Shown one piece after another: positions 10,728 through 22,131 of a stretch of DNA of 64,000 bases (position 1 is its first letter; each line of letters begins with the position of its first letter). This DNA is from Staphylotrichum longicolle (lineage: Eukaryota > Ascomycota > Sordariomycetes > Sordariales > Chaetomiaceae), in NCBI GenBank assembly GCA_019096155.1, contig JAHCVI010000001.1:13727243-13791242 (forward strand). Direction: 5' to 3'. The notes under the pieces were generated by a model that was given only the letters and a program-made list of their open reading frames with translations, was not told the DNA's origin and did no database searches. The position numbers and the translations under genes are program-made.

Positions 10728-12139
10728 CTACAGGCCACTTGCTGCACTCCTGATGGACTTCTTCACTGAGTTTGAGGCAAAAAATGTCCTCATGTCCTGC
10801 ACAAACACATCCGCGCACTCAAGGGATGAAAAATGGCCCCCAACGTCGTATTCTCTCCAGTACTGGATGTTAGCAGCCTGTTGCGCCCAATCCCTGGGAC
10901 ACTGGAGAAGGCGGGGAAAGGAGATGGTCAGCTGCCTATGTTCGAGAGTTCTCTTGCGGCTTACTTACATGCAGTTGTTCTTTGGCATACATGCTGACGC
11001 CAGTAGGGCAGCTAACGTAAGTCTCAAAGGTCTTCTCTGCCTCTCGCCGAGAACCAAAGGCTTCACGGTAGAACCTCAGACCCGGTGTGGCGCCCTGGAT
11101 CCAATGCATGACAACGAGGGTTATCGTTGTCTCGGGGTCAAAAGCTTCATGGACGTGACCCCAGTCATGGAATTTCTCAACGAACCACGCCAGCAGACCA
11201 GTTGGAGAGTCGCCCAGCGCAAATCCCAGCGTTTGCGGCCTGGTTCTTTGCTGCTCAAGATAGCCGCTCTGGTCTATCTCAAAATTCCTCCTCACCCGTA
11301 TGGCCTCCCGCTCAAAGTCGGAATAGAGGACGCCCGAGAGGCACCATCGAAGGTAGGCCATGGGCGCAGACCACAACGTGGGAGGCGGCACGGGGAACAT
11401 GTTCAGGTGTTGAGCGCGAACCAGCGCGGGGAACTGGATCGCGATGGACCTGGTGATGAAAGATCCAAAGTCGCCGCCTTGGGTCGCGAACCATTTGTAC
11501 CCGAGCACCTCGGTCATGAGGATTTTGTACGCCCGGGCCGTAACCTCGGGCCCGACTCCTGACTTTGTCGGAGCAGGAGAGAAACCAAACCCCGGGATGG
11601 AGGGCGCCACGACATGGAAAGTCTGATCGGTCGACTTTGTGGGGTTGCTCAGTTGTTTGACAACCTTGGACGCCTCCAGAAAAGAGCCGGGCCAGCCGTG
11701 GGAGAAAAGCAGTGGGATGGCGTTTTGGCTCGACGACTTTGCATGCGTAAAGTGCAAAACCAGTGGCCCGTAGCCCGGAACTTGGAGTTTCACCAAGTAA
11801 TGATCGAACGTGTCATTGAGATATTTCTGTTATTTTTGGCGACTTAGTGCCTGTTCTTATCATCTCTTTTTTTCTTTCCAGGGTATTGGTCCTCACCTCC
11901 TGCTTTGCCCAGTCATATTCGTCACGCCAGTATTGGGCCAACAGTTTCACTTTGGCCACTTTCGCGCCTTGCGACCAGTCATCAGCCCCAAAGTCACTCT
12001 GCTCGAAAGGATATCGAGCAAGATCAAGCTTCTGCCGTGTGAGATCGATGAGGTCTTGGCTGAAGCGAACAGAGAACTGGACGGGTTGGTTGAACCTTAG
12101 GTCCGCTTCTTTTGGGAGAGATAGATATGAGGAGGCCAT
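10728..12139 (-). CDS. Microsomal-type epoxide hydrolase
   Basis: Three exons (12139-11897, 11826-10969, 10901-10728) join to 424 residues with consistent phases. The N-terminal region (FNQPVQFSVRFSQDLIDLTRQKL...DWSQGAKVAKVKLLAQYW) is the epoxide hydrolase N-terminal domain. The alpha/beta-hydrolase core follows. The oxyanion-hole motif is HGWPGSF, the nucleophile Asp is in QGGDFGS, and the catalytic His is in VGGHFSSLE near the C-terminus. The family hydrolyses epoxides to trans-diols. No obvious membrane anchor is seen, as in many fungal members. It is divergent from the neighbouring MDR oxidoreductase and shares a promoter region with it. The substrate is unknown; detoxification and secondary metabolism are both possible. 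Confidence 0.88.
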
Positions 12140-12911
12140 GATTGACGTGGAAAAATGTGTCGGTTGCAATGTTTGAAAAGGGGACCAAAACAAAAAGGAT
12201 CAAGCAGGCCTCTCATCTTGTACCTAACCAATGGAGCGGACGCAGGCACAATTAATGGGCCGCGTGCTCCTCCATCTGATAGTTCTCCATTGCCACCAAA
12301 ATGCTTCAACAGGGAAGCGATAATTTGATAAAGAGCTGCAACTGCATGCATTTTAGCGTCATGTACCGATTACGGACCTGGAAAGAGAAACTGGTCCTTG
12401 AGTACCGTTTCCGCATGCCATTTACCTGAGTAACTGAGCCCGGCGGAACTTGCCACAGAGAGCATCCCTGACGCGGCGCTTCAACTTGCCTTGCTCTTCT
12501 TGGCGCCCCTTGGCGACCCCACTGGATCATGTCTTTGGAACTGTGGTTCCATCTCCGGGTGGAGAGAGCTGAGGTCGGTTCCCTCCGCCGGCTCCGGTGT
12601 GATGGCAGCAAGTCCGGTAAACCCTCTCCTTGTGGGCAAAGACAGAAAGTGGTGCACTGGCTCTTCCATGAAGCGTCCATGCAAATCACGCAACTCCGTG
12701 ATGGATCCTCCAGATGCAGTCGCTCCGTGTTCGGCAATCGTTGATGCAAGCGCTGATGACATAAGTCCGTCATACCTAAGCAAAACAGTCGTGCCATCTT
12801 TTTTGACTTTTGATCTCTTCTCTTCTTTTGCATCCCAAGGAGTAGGGATACTAGGGCAATTCCATGAATTTGGACTGTCTTGTGCACATTCAGAACCGAA
12901 AATCGCGCAGA
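12140..12911. other. Divergent promoter region, no supported gene
   Basis: This separates the epoxide hydrolase and MDR gene starts. A minus-strand open frame (12481-12930) overlaps it, but it lacks recognisable domains and overlaps the start of the MDR gene, so I did not call it. Confidence 0.45.
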
Positions 12912-14225
12912 ATGTCGGCTCCTGCCTCATGCGAAGCCCTGGTTGTTAGGGTTGACAGCAGCAACACCCCAACCCTCGTCAAGGAGCTGGTGCCGGTGCC
13001 CACGCCTGGCGAGCACCAGGTCTTGGTGAAGGTGTCTTGCGTGGCCCAGAATCCCACAGATAGTGAGATCCATTCATTGATTTTGACGGTGGCCTTGGGT
13101 TTCTCTTTTTTAATGTGATACAGCACTGACCCGGTTGTCTGCAGTCCAGGCCTTTGACAGCAACGTTTTTGGGGATGGCGCAGTCCTCGGCTGCGACTTT
13201 GTTGGCGTCGTCGAGAAAACCGGGCCAAACGTGACGCGAGTTACCAAAGGAATGACCGTCGCCGGCCTAATCTGGGGTGGTATGTGCTGTCTATCTCATG
13301 GCTGCTTTCGTCTGCCCGTGATGCTGATCAAGAGCAAGGCGAGCTCAAGGGTCTGGGAGCTTATAGCCAGTACACCCTCGCTGACGAGCGCATTTCCTTC
13401 CCTGTTCCTCACAATCTGAGCGCAGAAGAAGCGTCTACTGTTCCCCTTGCATCGTGTACAGCGCTCCTTAGCTTATTCTCAAAGGACTGCTTGGCCATTG
13501 ACGCGAGTGGCCAGGAGAAACCTGCGGTTCTCATCTGGGGGGCCACCTGTGAGCTGAACTTCTTTTTTTCATGGTTCTATCCCTGTGACTGACGGCACGG
13601 TTAGCAAGCGTGGGGCTCTACGCAGTTCAGATTGCGAGATTGCATGGCTTAGAAGTCATTGCAACTTGCAGTTCAAAGCACCATGACCTCGTCAAGTCTT
13701 ACGGGGCGAAAGAAGCGTTTGACTATCGAGATCCACAGGTAGTCGAGAAGATCCGAGAGGCAGCTCCCGGTCTTCGATATGTGTTTGACACGATTGGAAA
13801 CACGACGTCGTCCAAGACAGCATCACGCGCCATTTGCGCCGAGGATGGGGTTTTGTGCACCGTCCGCCCTGGCAAGGCGAACACGGAAGACGTCGCCAAA
13901 GGCGTCAAGGTTACTGACGTCCTTGTTTGGACTGCTTTTCTCAAAGAGCATCGCTATGGGGAGTTCTACTGGGCAGTGAGTACCTTGCCCATTCAAACGA
14001 CTGGAGCATAGGAAAATTGGAAACTGACAAGATCAACAGCCCCACGAAGCGGATCACGCCCTTGCTTCAGAGTTTTTCCAAACGCTGCCCGCACTGCTTG
14101 CGTCGGGCCAGTTGAAGCCAAACTCGTTTAAGCTGATTGAAGGTGGTTTGGATGGTGTTTCAAAAGGATTCCAGGAGTATCGTGATGGCGGAATATCGAA
14201 CTACAAGATTGTCTATAGAGTTTGA
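12912..14225 (+). CDS. MDR-superfamily zinc-binding-dehydrogenase-like oxidoreductase
   Basis: Five exons (12912-13062, 13145-13279, 13333-13548, 13605-13975, 14040-14225) join with matching phases to 352 residues. The GroES-like half contains PVPTPGEHQVLVKVSCVAQNPTD, then LGCDFVGVVEKTG. The Rossmann half starts IWGATSSVGLYAVQIARLHG with the nucleotide-binding glycine pattern, then ATCSSKHHDLVKSYGAKEAFDYRD. The Cys cluster for structural zinc is absent, as in the trans-acting enoyl reductase/quinone-oxidoreductase-like group of fungal MDR proteins. These use NADPH and often sit in secondary-metabolite clusters, but no polyketide synthase is present here. ATG 12912 (MSAPASCEALVV) fits the family start. 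Confidence 0.85.
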
Positions 14226-14783
14226 AGAGAGTGGGAACCCTCGCAACAATTTCTGACTGCGTATCAGATTTCTGAGCTTGTGGTGGAGATCAACAAGGCT
14301 TGAACGCCAACGTAACCGAAAGAGACTGCATTTCGGTTTCGAGAAACTCAATGGACCAACGTTGTTGAAACAGCGGGCAGCGTTATGGAACGGACGGACC
14401 GCGCAACAAATGACAAAAGCTCTGCAAACCATGGACTAGCGATTGCTAAATGGATGTCTTGATCGATCAACCTAAATATTCTTTAGTGCTAAGTTGGGCG
14501 TCCGGTGTCCGGTGTCCGGCTGCGAAGGGTGTGATAGGAGCTTGCTCCCTAAAGGGGCGCAGTTTTGCGATCTGCTGCCCCGGAGTATGCATGAAACTCT
14601 TCATTGTGTGTTTATCAACAAGACTGTCTCTGGCCCATCGCACTGACACCCCACAATCACATCAGAACAACAGGCCGAAGAAAACATTTGTCAGAGTGCG
14701 GGACATTTTCAGTGATGATCCGAGTTAATTCTGTTGAGCAAATTGATGTTGCAGACCCGAATCCTGTGCCGAAGTCCCAAGTG
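14226..14783. other. Convergent intergenic region
   Basis: This lies between the 3' ends of the MDR gene and the MFS transporter. It contains three tandem 7-base copies of GTCCGGT/C at 14500-14520 and no supported gene. Confidence 0.5.
14500..14520. repeat. Three tandem GTCCGG-T/C heptamers
   Basis: GTCCGGT is repeated at 14500, 14507 and 14514 (the last copy ends in C). CCGG triplet-type elements can bind zinc-cluster regulators, but this location is downstream of both flanking genes, so a promoter role is doubtful. Confidence 0.6.
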
Positions 14784-16432
14784 TTAAGCACTTTCCACCG
14801 TGACACTCTGCTCCTTGTCAGTCCTAGTCGAGGTTGAACTGCGCGCGGTGCCACCATTAGTCTTCATGTCCTTCGACATTTGGCGCGCCACAGACACCGG
14901 GTTTCCTCCCTGCGAGAAGATCAGGTCGACATCCTCCAGCTTGAAATTGCTCGTCTCCGGGAAAAAGAAGTAGAAGGCGGGCACAAAGAGCAAGTTCGTC
15001 ACCATGAAGATCAGATACGCCTTCCACTGCAGACGGTTGATGATGACCGGCGTAATCATCACCACAGTGAAGTTCCAAAGCCAATTGGAGCTGATCCCGA
15101 TTGCCGTTCCCCGAGTGCGGGCCTCGAGAGGGAGAATCTCGGGGACGTAGACCCAAGGGACACAGTTGACGCTCATGCCGAAGATCAGCATGTACAGGAA
15201 GAAGAAGGCCACTGCCGCTGACGCACAAGCATGGCCGTTGGGGTATCCAACCCGAGACAGCAACGCTGCCACCATGAGCATGCAGATGCTCAGACCTGAG
15301 CAGCCCCAGAGCATTGTCTTTCGGCGACCCATCCGGTCCAGGGCAAAAGAGGGCAAAAGCGAGCCGAACATAAACATCATGTTGATGCAGCCGCCAAGGA
15401 TCTGAGCCGTGTGTGCTGAAAGCCCGACATTCTGAACCAGGACTGACGGGATGTAGTAGACGACGAGGTTGATTCCACCAGCTTGGTTCATGAACTGGAC
15501 GCCCCAGGCAAGGAGGATGCGGTACCTGGTCCTGATGCTGTCCTTCCTGAAGATGCTCAGGAAGGAGTCGTTGTTGTTCGCCGAAACTTCCAGTTCGATG
15601 GCTTGCTTAATGGAAGTTGTTTCCGAAACAACGAAAGGGTCTGAAGGCTTCTTGTCGTAGACCTGGCACAAGACATTGACGGCCTCCTGGTCGCGGCCTT
15701 TTAAGAGCAACCAACGCGGGGACTCCGGTAGTGCGAAAACCAGGACGATGACGCCGAGAGCGAAGACGATTTGGAAGGCAACGGGAAGTCTCCAAGCGAC
15801 AGCACCACCGACAAAAGACATGCCGAAGTCGAACCAGTAAGCGATGGTGATGCCGACTCCGACGAAGAGGACTTCACTGGAAACTAAGCGGCCGCGAGCC
15901 TCGGGTTCGCAAAGCTCAGATTGGTACCTATGTTGATGTTAGCCACTGCTATCCCTGAACAACTCACACACTCCGGTGACTTACATCGGCACTGTCGAAG
16001 TCTTGATTCCGGTCCCGAAACCAGTGATTATCCTCCCCACGACCAGATGCGGAACGCTGTACGCCGTGGTTTGGAGAACCGCACCAACAATCACTAAGCC
16101 CATGGCAAACCACATGGTCTTGCGGCGACCCAGCTTGTCCCCAAGAAAAAAGTTGACTGGAATAACAAAACACATCAGCATGCGAAGTCCATCTCCGTTG
16201 AGCAAATCCGCCACGTACCAACACAGCCTGCCAGGCAACCCAAATTGTAACAGGAGACGATAATTCCAGTCTCGGTGTCATTTGGGTGGTTGAATTGGCT
16301 TTGCCAATCTTCATTCTGCAGAATCCCCCCGAAAACCCCCTGGTCGTAACCGAAGAGCACGAAGGCGAGGAGACAACAGATGGTTATTCCCACCTGGAGG
16401 CTTTTGCCTCGTCCGAGACTGAACAATGCCAT
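14784..16432 (-). CDS. MFS sugar transporter
   Basis: A fungal sugar-porter-family permease. The N-terminus from ATG 16432 reads MALFSLGRGKSLQ...LFGYDQGVFGG, a typical start with the first membrane helix. The next exons carry DKLGRRKTMW (loop 2-3) and GRIITGFGTGIKTSTVPMYQSE. The large last exon has PESPRWLLLKGR (end of helix 6), DRMGRRKTMLWG (loop 8-9), VYVPEILPLEARTRGTAI and FFFPETSNFKLEDVD after helix 12. About twelve hydrophobic segments are visible. Introns occur near 16163-16250, 15930-15985 and between. It should import a sugar or sugar alcohol by proton symport at the plasma membrane. The neighbouring polyol dehydrogenase and dihydroxyacetone kinase suggest a polyol or ketose substrate. 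CreA-like sites lie upstream. Confidence 0.88.
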
Positions 16433-17286
16433 GATCGCAATCGAGAAGAGGAGATTCACAGAATAATCGTTATTGTGCGAGAAGAAAAACAGTTAATTGG
16501 GTTCCGGGTTCTGGTGATTTTGGAATAATATTGACAGCTGAGAGGGCAGTTAAGTATTCGACTCGAACCCATCACCCCAAACTTTGGAATGCTTCCCCAG
16601 ACTTGCCAAGCTTTCCCCAGAAGTTTGCGGGGGTCTCCGCTTGGGGCAACAAAAACCGATGTGGATACGATGGGGGTTAGATTTGCTTTCCTTGGAACTT
16701 CATGGATATCCGTTCATACGGAAGGTTTGAGCATCGGCGCTAACACAAACTAGCGTTTCCGGGTCAGCCACCCAGCGCTTACGCTTACAATGGCCGGATG
16801 ATGGGGCTGGATGCGATGAGTGTTCAAAATTCAGCGCGCGGCGACGACTCGACATGACCAAATTCGGCAACCATCTCAGGTGGCTCAATGACGGCATGTG
16901 TCTCTCTCGGGTCTCTCGAGCTTTTCTTGTGTTGCTCGAGTGACAGCTTCGTCCTTGGCAAATGCGATCGTCGATCTCTCCTTCCCTACTCTGTGCCACG
17001 TGGAGAAAACAAATCATGTTGCGCAATTGGGACTGGCCATCATTCACGGAGAAGATAATAAAAAATTCAACATCGGGTGTTGAAACAAACATTCATATCG
17101 AAAATGGCACATGAAATCCCTTCCTTTCATCATGGATGTCCTTGGAACACTCATTCTCTCACTCCAGGCTGTCCAACATGCTACAGTACAGGCATGTTCC
17201 TACTATCATGTGTCCCCCCAAGTTCCTTCGTTCCCCCTCTTCGCCCCCTTCCGGGAGCCTAGTCTAGACGCAACACATCTTCATCG
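16433..17286. other. Promoter region of the sugar transporter
   Basis: No gene is supported. This is the upstream region of the minus-strand transporter and the downstream end of the kinase. It contains a cluster of CreA-like motifs (16595-16632) and a GGCGCTAAC half-site at 16736-16744. Confidence 0.5.
16595..16632. promoter_or_regulatory. Cluster of three CreA/Cre1-like sites
   Basis: CCCCAG at 16595-16600, CCCCAG at 16615-16620 and GCGGGG at 16627-16632 all match the SYGGRG consensus of the fungal carbon catabolite repressor. They lie 160-200 bases upstream of the transporter start. Closely spaced sites are typical of functional CreA targets; binding itself is inferred. Confidence 0.45.
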
Positions 17287-19363
17287 TTATTCCAACACGG
17301 CTTCTACTCCCCTCAGAATACTCTCCACTCCTAAAGCTCCAGGATCCGGAATCCCACCTTCCTCAGCAAACCGGTCGCGGCCAACATAGCTTGCTCGCCC
17401 GAGCGAAGCTGCCATCCACCTCGTGCTCTCCGCGCCCTTGCGCGCCTCCGAGACTGCCTCTCGAACTGAAGCCCCATTGCTGTATGCTTTGACGAAGGGT
17501 ATGAGCGCGTCCATGAGTGTGCGGTGGCCAATGCGAGCAGGCGTGTATTGACAGAGCTCGTCCAGGCCGCGCTTGAGGGATGTGCGGATGAGGTGTTGTG
17601 GATCAGCGGAAGGATTGGCGAGGGCTTGGCCGGTGAGGCTGTTGGCGACGGCGTTCAAGAAGATGGCGTAAATGGCTCCTGAGGTCCCGCCCATGGTTCT
17701 CTCAACGGTGCTTGCAGCCCGTCGAAAGATTTGTCCAACATCGACAAAACCCACCAAGTCGCCCTGGAACTCATTGGCGAGACCTAGACATCTATCCGTT
17801 AGCAGCAGCACCGAGTTTTGTAGGTGTGTGTTTCTCACCGCCGACACCGTTCAGGAGCGTCTCTCCGCAGTCTCCGTCCCCGGCAAGTGTGTCGTAATGC
17901 GTAATTTTCGGCTCGTCCTCCGCTGTTGCCTTTGCAACCGAATCAAGGAGAGCCTCGACAAGTGAGCTGGCAACTGTTGAAGGTCAGCTGTCGGCTTTCA
18001 AAGTTCACGTTGTCGGACTTACCCTTGACCCCAGCCTCCCTCCCATCAGTATCAACGCCATTCGTATATTTTGCAATCACCCTTGTCGCCGCTTCGGCAC
18101 TGGTTGCCAATCCATGGATCGAGCGAGGCCACGCAGGTGCGGTGGTCGGAGCATCGAGCAACTCCTCGAGCTCATCATCAAGCTGAAGAACCGTCACCGA
18201 GAAGCCAGGTCCGTCAAGCGACGTGACGAACGTCCCCTGCAGACACCTCTCGATCTTGATTCCCCAATCGCCTACCTGTCTAACGACGTCTTCGACAATG
18301 ATGCCGAGCTCAAGAACACTGAGCCCGCCGAGGTTATTGACCATCAGGGCGACTCTTAGACCAGGCTTTGGATGCCACATGCCATTTTTAGGCGTAAAGA
18401 TCATGCCAAGGACTCTCTTGACCGTCGACTCGAGGCTGGGGATGTTCTCACGCATGACACCGGGTTCGTTGTGAATTCCCATGCCGAATTCGAGTTGACC
18501 CTGCGGCAACGCCTCTTGGTTTGCTCGACCAGGGACACCGCATCTATCGAGACTCGCAGCGGCGGTCGCCATCTGCGAAGCTGCTCTCCTTGCAACCGCC
18601 GTCACCTCCTCAAGGCTCGCTCTGTTCAACGCCACATTAGTCGATGGAAAGAATATTTGACTGGGAAGCGGGAATCACAAACCCCGTGGCTGCAATCGCA
18701 CCAGCAATCTTGTGCACAAACACGACGCCCGCAAGGCCGCGTTGACCGACCAAAGGGTTAGCCTCGACCGAAACATCATCTCCCACCACCACCATGTTCA
18801 CATCGTGTCCATTTGCCTTTGCCTTTTCCGCAGCCAGGCCAAAGTTGAGCTTGTCGCCAGTGTAGTTCTTGACAATCATCAGGGTTCTGCAACTCCAGTC
18901 AGCATTGAACGTCCTGCCTGCTCCCTTTTGCGTACCCCTTTGGTGACCTGACGGCATGTATGCCAGCCAAGATCTGAGATGCCGAGGGAGATGCAAAGAT
19001 TTCTCCTGCGACGACGACGTCGAGAGCACCCTCCCCCAGGTAACCCGCATGAGCAGGCTCGTGGCCGGATCCGCCTCCAGAGAGAAGGGTGACCTTTTCA
19101 CTGCTACTGCCCGGCTGTCGATAGAGAACTGACAGTTTGCATCGGTCAGTGCATCAGGGGCTGATCAAGTCTCGAGGTCTTGGTTAAGGTACATACCCTT
19201 CTCTGATATGATGAGGCTCAACGAAGGGTCCTGAAGTACGCAACTTCGCAGTGCCCGTTCGACAGGGTCATTGATCTCGCTGATGAAGCTTTTGCCTTGG
19301 ATACACTCTGAGCCACGCAAGTCATGGATCCTGATCAACTCCCGTGAACATACCTAAAGACAT
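17287..19363 (-). CDS. Dihydroxyacetone kinase
   Basis: A multi-exon DAK. The short first exon (ATG 19363, MSLE) joins CIQGKSFISEINDPVERAL. The next exon gives the DhaK motif VTLLSGGGSGHEPAHAGYLG, then GEIFASPSASQIL. Further exons give MIVKNYTGDKLNFGLA, VVVGDDVSVE, RGLAGVVFVHKIAGA, LEFGMGIHNEPG and VNNLGGLSVLE. The C-terminal DhaL (ATP) domain has GDGDCGETL, VERTMGGTSGAIYAIF and RIGHRTLMDAL. Two single frames are joined by several 50-90-base introns. The enzyme phosphorylates dihydroxyacetone (and glyceraldehyde) with ATP in the cytosol, feeding glycolysis. The gene follows the sugar transporter head-to-tail on the same strand and lies 14 kb from a DHA-synthase-like relic, which supports a shared dihydroxyacetone route. 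Confidence 0.9.
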
Positions 19364-20266
19364 TTTCGACGTCTTCCTTCTTACTGAGGGCAGATGAGTT
19401 ACACGACGGATACCTCTTTCGCAGATCCAGCTGGGTTTTCATTGTCCTGCTCATTCATTCTAAGTTGTGGCGCCCGCAAAAATCCGAGTTCATAGCAAGC
19501 GTCTTCACATGCCTTTTTGGATGCCTTGCAATTCTTAATCCTTCTGCATTTCGGTCCTAAGGGTTTGAAGCACTGCGTTTCGGCTCCAACAGGCTTAGGT
19601 AGGTAGTTGTCATGCCGCTTCTCGAGATCATACTGAATAATGTGTCACGTACAAATCTCGAACCACATTTCATGCCAAGAATTGAAAGGGGTTCCACGCG
19701 CATCGAGACTGCGTGTGGCCTTGGCAGTGCGTCCACCTTCCTGGACTGGGCCATATGTTCCGTCGTGGTATCCACAACACAAGACAAGCAACCTGTTCCA
19801 CGCTGCAGGGGTCTGTCAATTGCTTGGACAACCACGGCTTTTTTCGTGTTCTCCCTGCCTAGACGAAGAGGCAAAAGCCGCCACAACTATCAACGTTTAG
19901 CGCCATGGCCATTAACCCATCGGGCCACCCGAACCGGAATGTGTTTTCCAGGTTGAGTTTTCGAGGACTCGGAATTGAATAGCGCGCAAGTCTAACCGCA
20001 GCCGCCTGCCCATGGGCTTCCTTCCCAGGTGTGTCACTACCTACTGGCGTTCTTTTCCAGACTGCAGTCACGTACTCGATTATCTCATACTTGAGAGTCG
20101 TGGGCAATTGAAAGTCCCATAAGAAGAGCCATGGCGACCCAAGCACTGCAGGCAGGCAGGACTCTTCTCACGAGGTCGAGGTCGTCAGTATCGACACAAA
20201 TCTCTTGATTCGCCCATTTGTGTCCTTTTCTCTCCCGCCTCACTTTCGCATCAGGTCCCACCAGAC
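19364..20266. other. Divergent intergenic region, nothing recognised
   Basis: This carries the promoters of the minus-strand dihydroxyacetone kinase and the plus-strand monooxygenase. Open frames here show no protein-like features. Confidence 0.5.
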
Positions 20267-22011
20267 ATGGCTCGCTCAAAGGAGGTTGTCATTATCGGCG
20301 GAGGCATCTCAGGCCTCGGCATGGCCATCCAACTCAAGCGTCTTCTCGGCCATGACAACTTCACCATCTACGAGAAATCCGACAACATCGGCGGCACTTG
20401 GTGGCACAACCGATACCCGGCATGTGCCTGCGACATTCCCAGTCATTTCTACTCCTACAGCTTCGCGCTGAACCCCGACTGGACTACTATGTATCCAGGA
20501 CGCGACGAGCTCCACCGGTACTTCATGTCGGTTGCGGAGAAATACGACATTCTCCCCCATTGTCAGTTCAACACAATGTGTTTGGGGCTGCAATGGGATT
20601 CGGCGCGCTCGCTCTGGATTTGCACCTTTGAGAATGTCCAGACGGGAGAGAGGTTCACCCGAGAGGCGCCAGTCGTCGTGAGTGCAATCGGCACCCTGGA
20701 TCGGCCTTTTATTCCGCAGATTGAGGGTTCGGAGTCCTTCCAGGGCAAGATTTTCCACAGCGCTCGGTGGGACGACACCCTGGAGGTCAAGAACAAGAAC
20801 ATAGTCGTCTTGGGCAACGGGGCTTCCGCAACCCAGTTCGTCCCTGAACTTGTCAAGGAGGTTGCTCCCAAGGGCAAAGTTGTCCAGCTGGTGAAAAGCG
20901 CTCATTGGTGGACCAAGAGAGTAAGTCGTCTTTGAAAACACCATTGTTCAACTTGCTATTCCGGGTTTGGCACAGCCTCAAACTAACCTGACACATCTAG
21001 GGTAACCCGACTTATTCATCCGCCTTCAAGTTGGCGATGAGGTACATCCCGCTCGCGGCTCGCATGTACCGTGTTCTGCTTGCTTGGGAGCTCGAGAAGG
21101 TGTTTTATTCCTTCCTCATGACCAAGGACGGCGCACGCATGAGGCAGAAGATCCGTGACACCACCAACTCATACATCGAGAACGACGCCCCCCCCCAGTA
21201 CCGCGACATCCTGAGGCCTGACTATGAGCCTGGCTGCAAGCGGCGAGTCAACACAGCAACATACCTGGCCGCCCTGCATTCGCCAAACATGCACTTGGCC
21301 AAAGACAATGTCATCAAGATCGGCCCCCGTCACGTCGAGACAGCAAGCGGCGCCACCTACCCAGCAGACAGCATCATTTTCGCCACGGGGTTCATGACCC
21401 AGAAGTGGCTTCATCCGATCGAAGTCAAGGGCGAGAATGGGCGTGACTTGCATGAAGTTTGGGACGCCACGGGCGGTGCCGAAGCCTACAAGGGGACGGT
21501 CGTCACGGGTTTCCCCAATTTCTTCATCATGTACGGTCCAAACGCCGCCACGGGCCAGCACTCGGTCATCTTCCATTCTGAGTGCCAGATCAACTACGCT
21601 TGCCGGCTGCTGCGGCCAGTTCTCGTTGGCGGTCACCCTGCGACCTCGATCATGGTCAAGCCTGAGGCCCAGCGCCGCGACTTGGCTTGGGTGCATGGCA
21701 AGCTCAAGGATCTTGTCTTCAACAGCGGTTGTCAGAGCTGGTGGATGGATCCCAAGACCAGGAAGAACACCTTCATCTATCCGGATCCCATGTTTCTCTA
21801 CTGGCTGCGGACCATCTTCCCACGCTGGTCGGACTTTGAAGTGCGCAGGGTTGAAACGCCTCGGGCACCGGTGTACAAAATTTTTGCGAGCACGCTGCTG
21901 AGCCTCGGCGTAGGTTCTCTGGCTGTAATGACGTGGAAGGATCCTGAGAAGTATTCGGCACTTGTCTCATATTATCTGCAAAATGTCTTTCCTTCGCTGT
22001 CAGTTAGCTAG
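20267..22011 (+). CDS. Flavin-dependent Baeyer-Villiger-type monooxygenase
   Basis: Two exons (20267-20920 and 21001-22011) join to 554 residues. The FAD dinucleotide-binding motif IIGGGISG is near residues 10-16. The Baeyer-Villiger fingerprint F-x-G-x3-H-x3-W is intact as FQGKIFHSARWD (residues 158-169). The NADPH site reads VVLGNGASATQ. FATGFM and the later GPNAATGQHSVIF are typical of class B flavin monooxygenases. Such enzymes insert oxygen next to a carbonyl to give esters or lactones, using NADPH and O2. A hydrophobic stretch near the C-terminus (about residues 505-525) could be a membrane anchor. The substrate is unknown. Epoxide hydrolase and MDR reductase genes lie 8-10 kb away. Confidence 0.88.
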
Positions 22012-22131
22012 AGTCTACGCAGTCTTAAGATCAGAGCAGTTTGTAAACTGGAAAGTCCCGTTTTTCTAGAGCACACTTGACGCCGACACTACGGAGATCC
22101 ACGCGTGTGGCGCCTAGATCTCCACGAGACC

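Noticed and set aside
12481..12930. Minus-strand 149-codon open frame between the epoxide hydrolase and MDR genes
   Set aside because: No domain, it overlaps the MDR start, and it lies in a divergent promoter region; not enough to call a gene.
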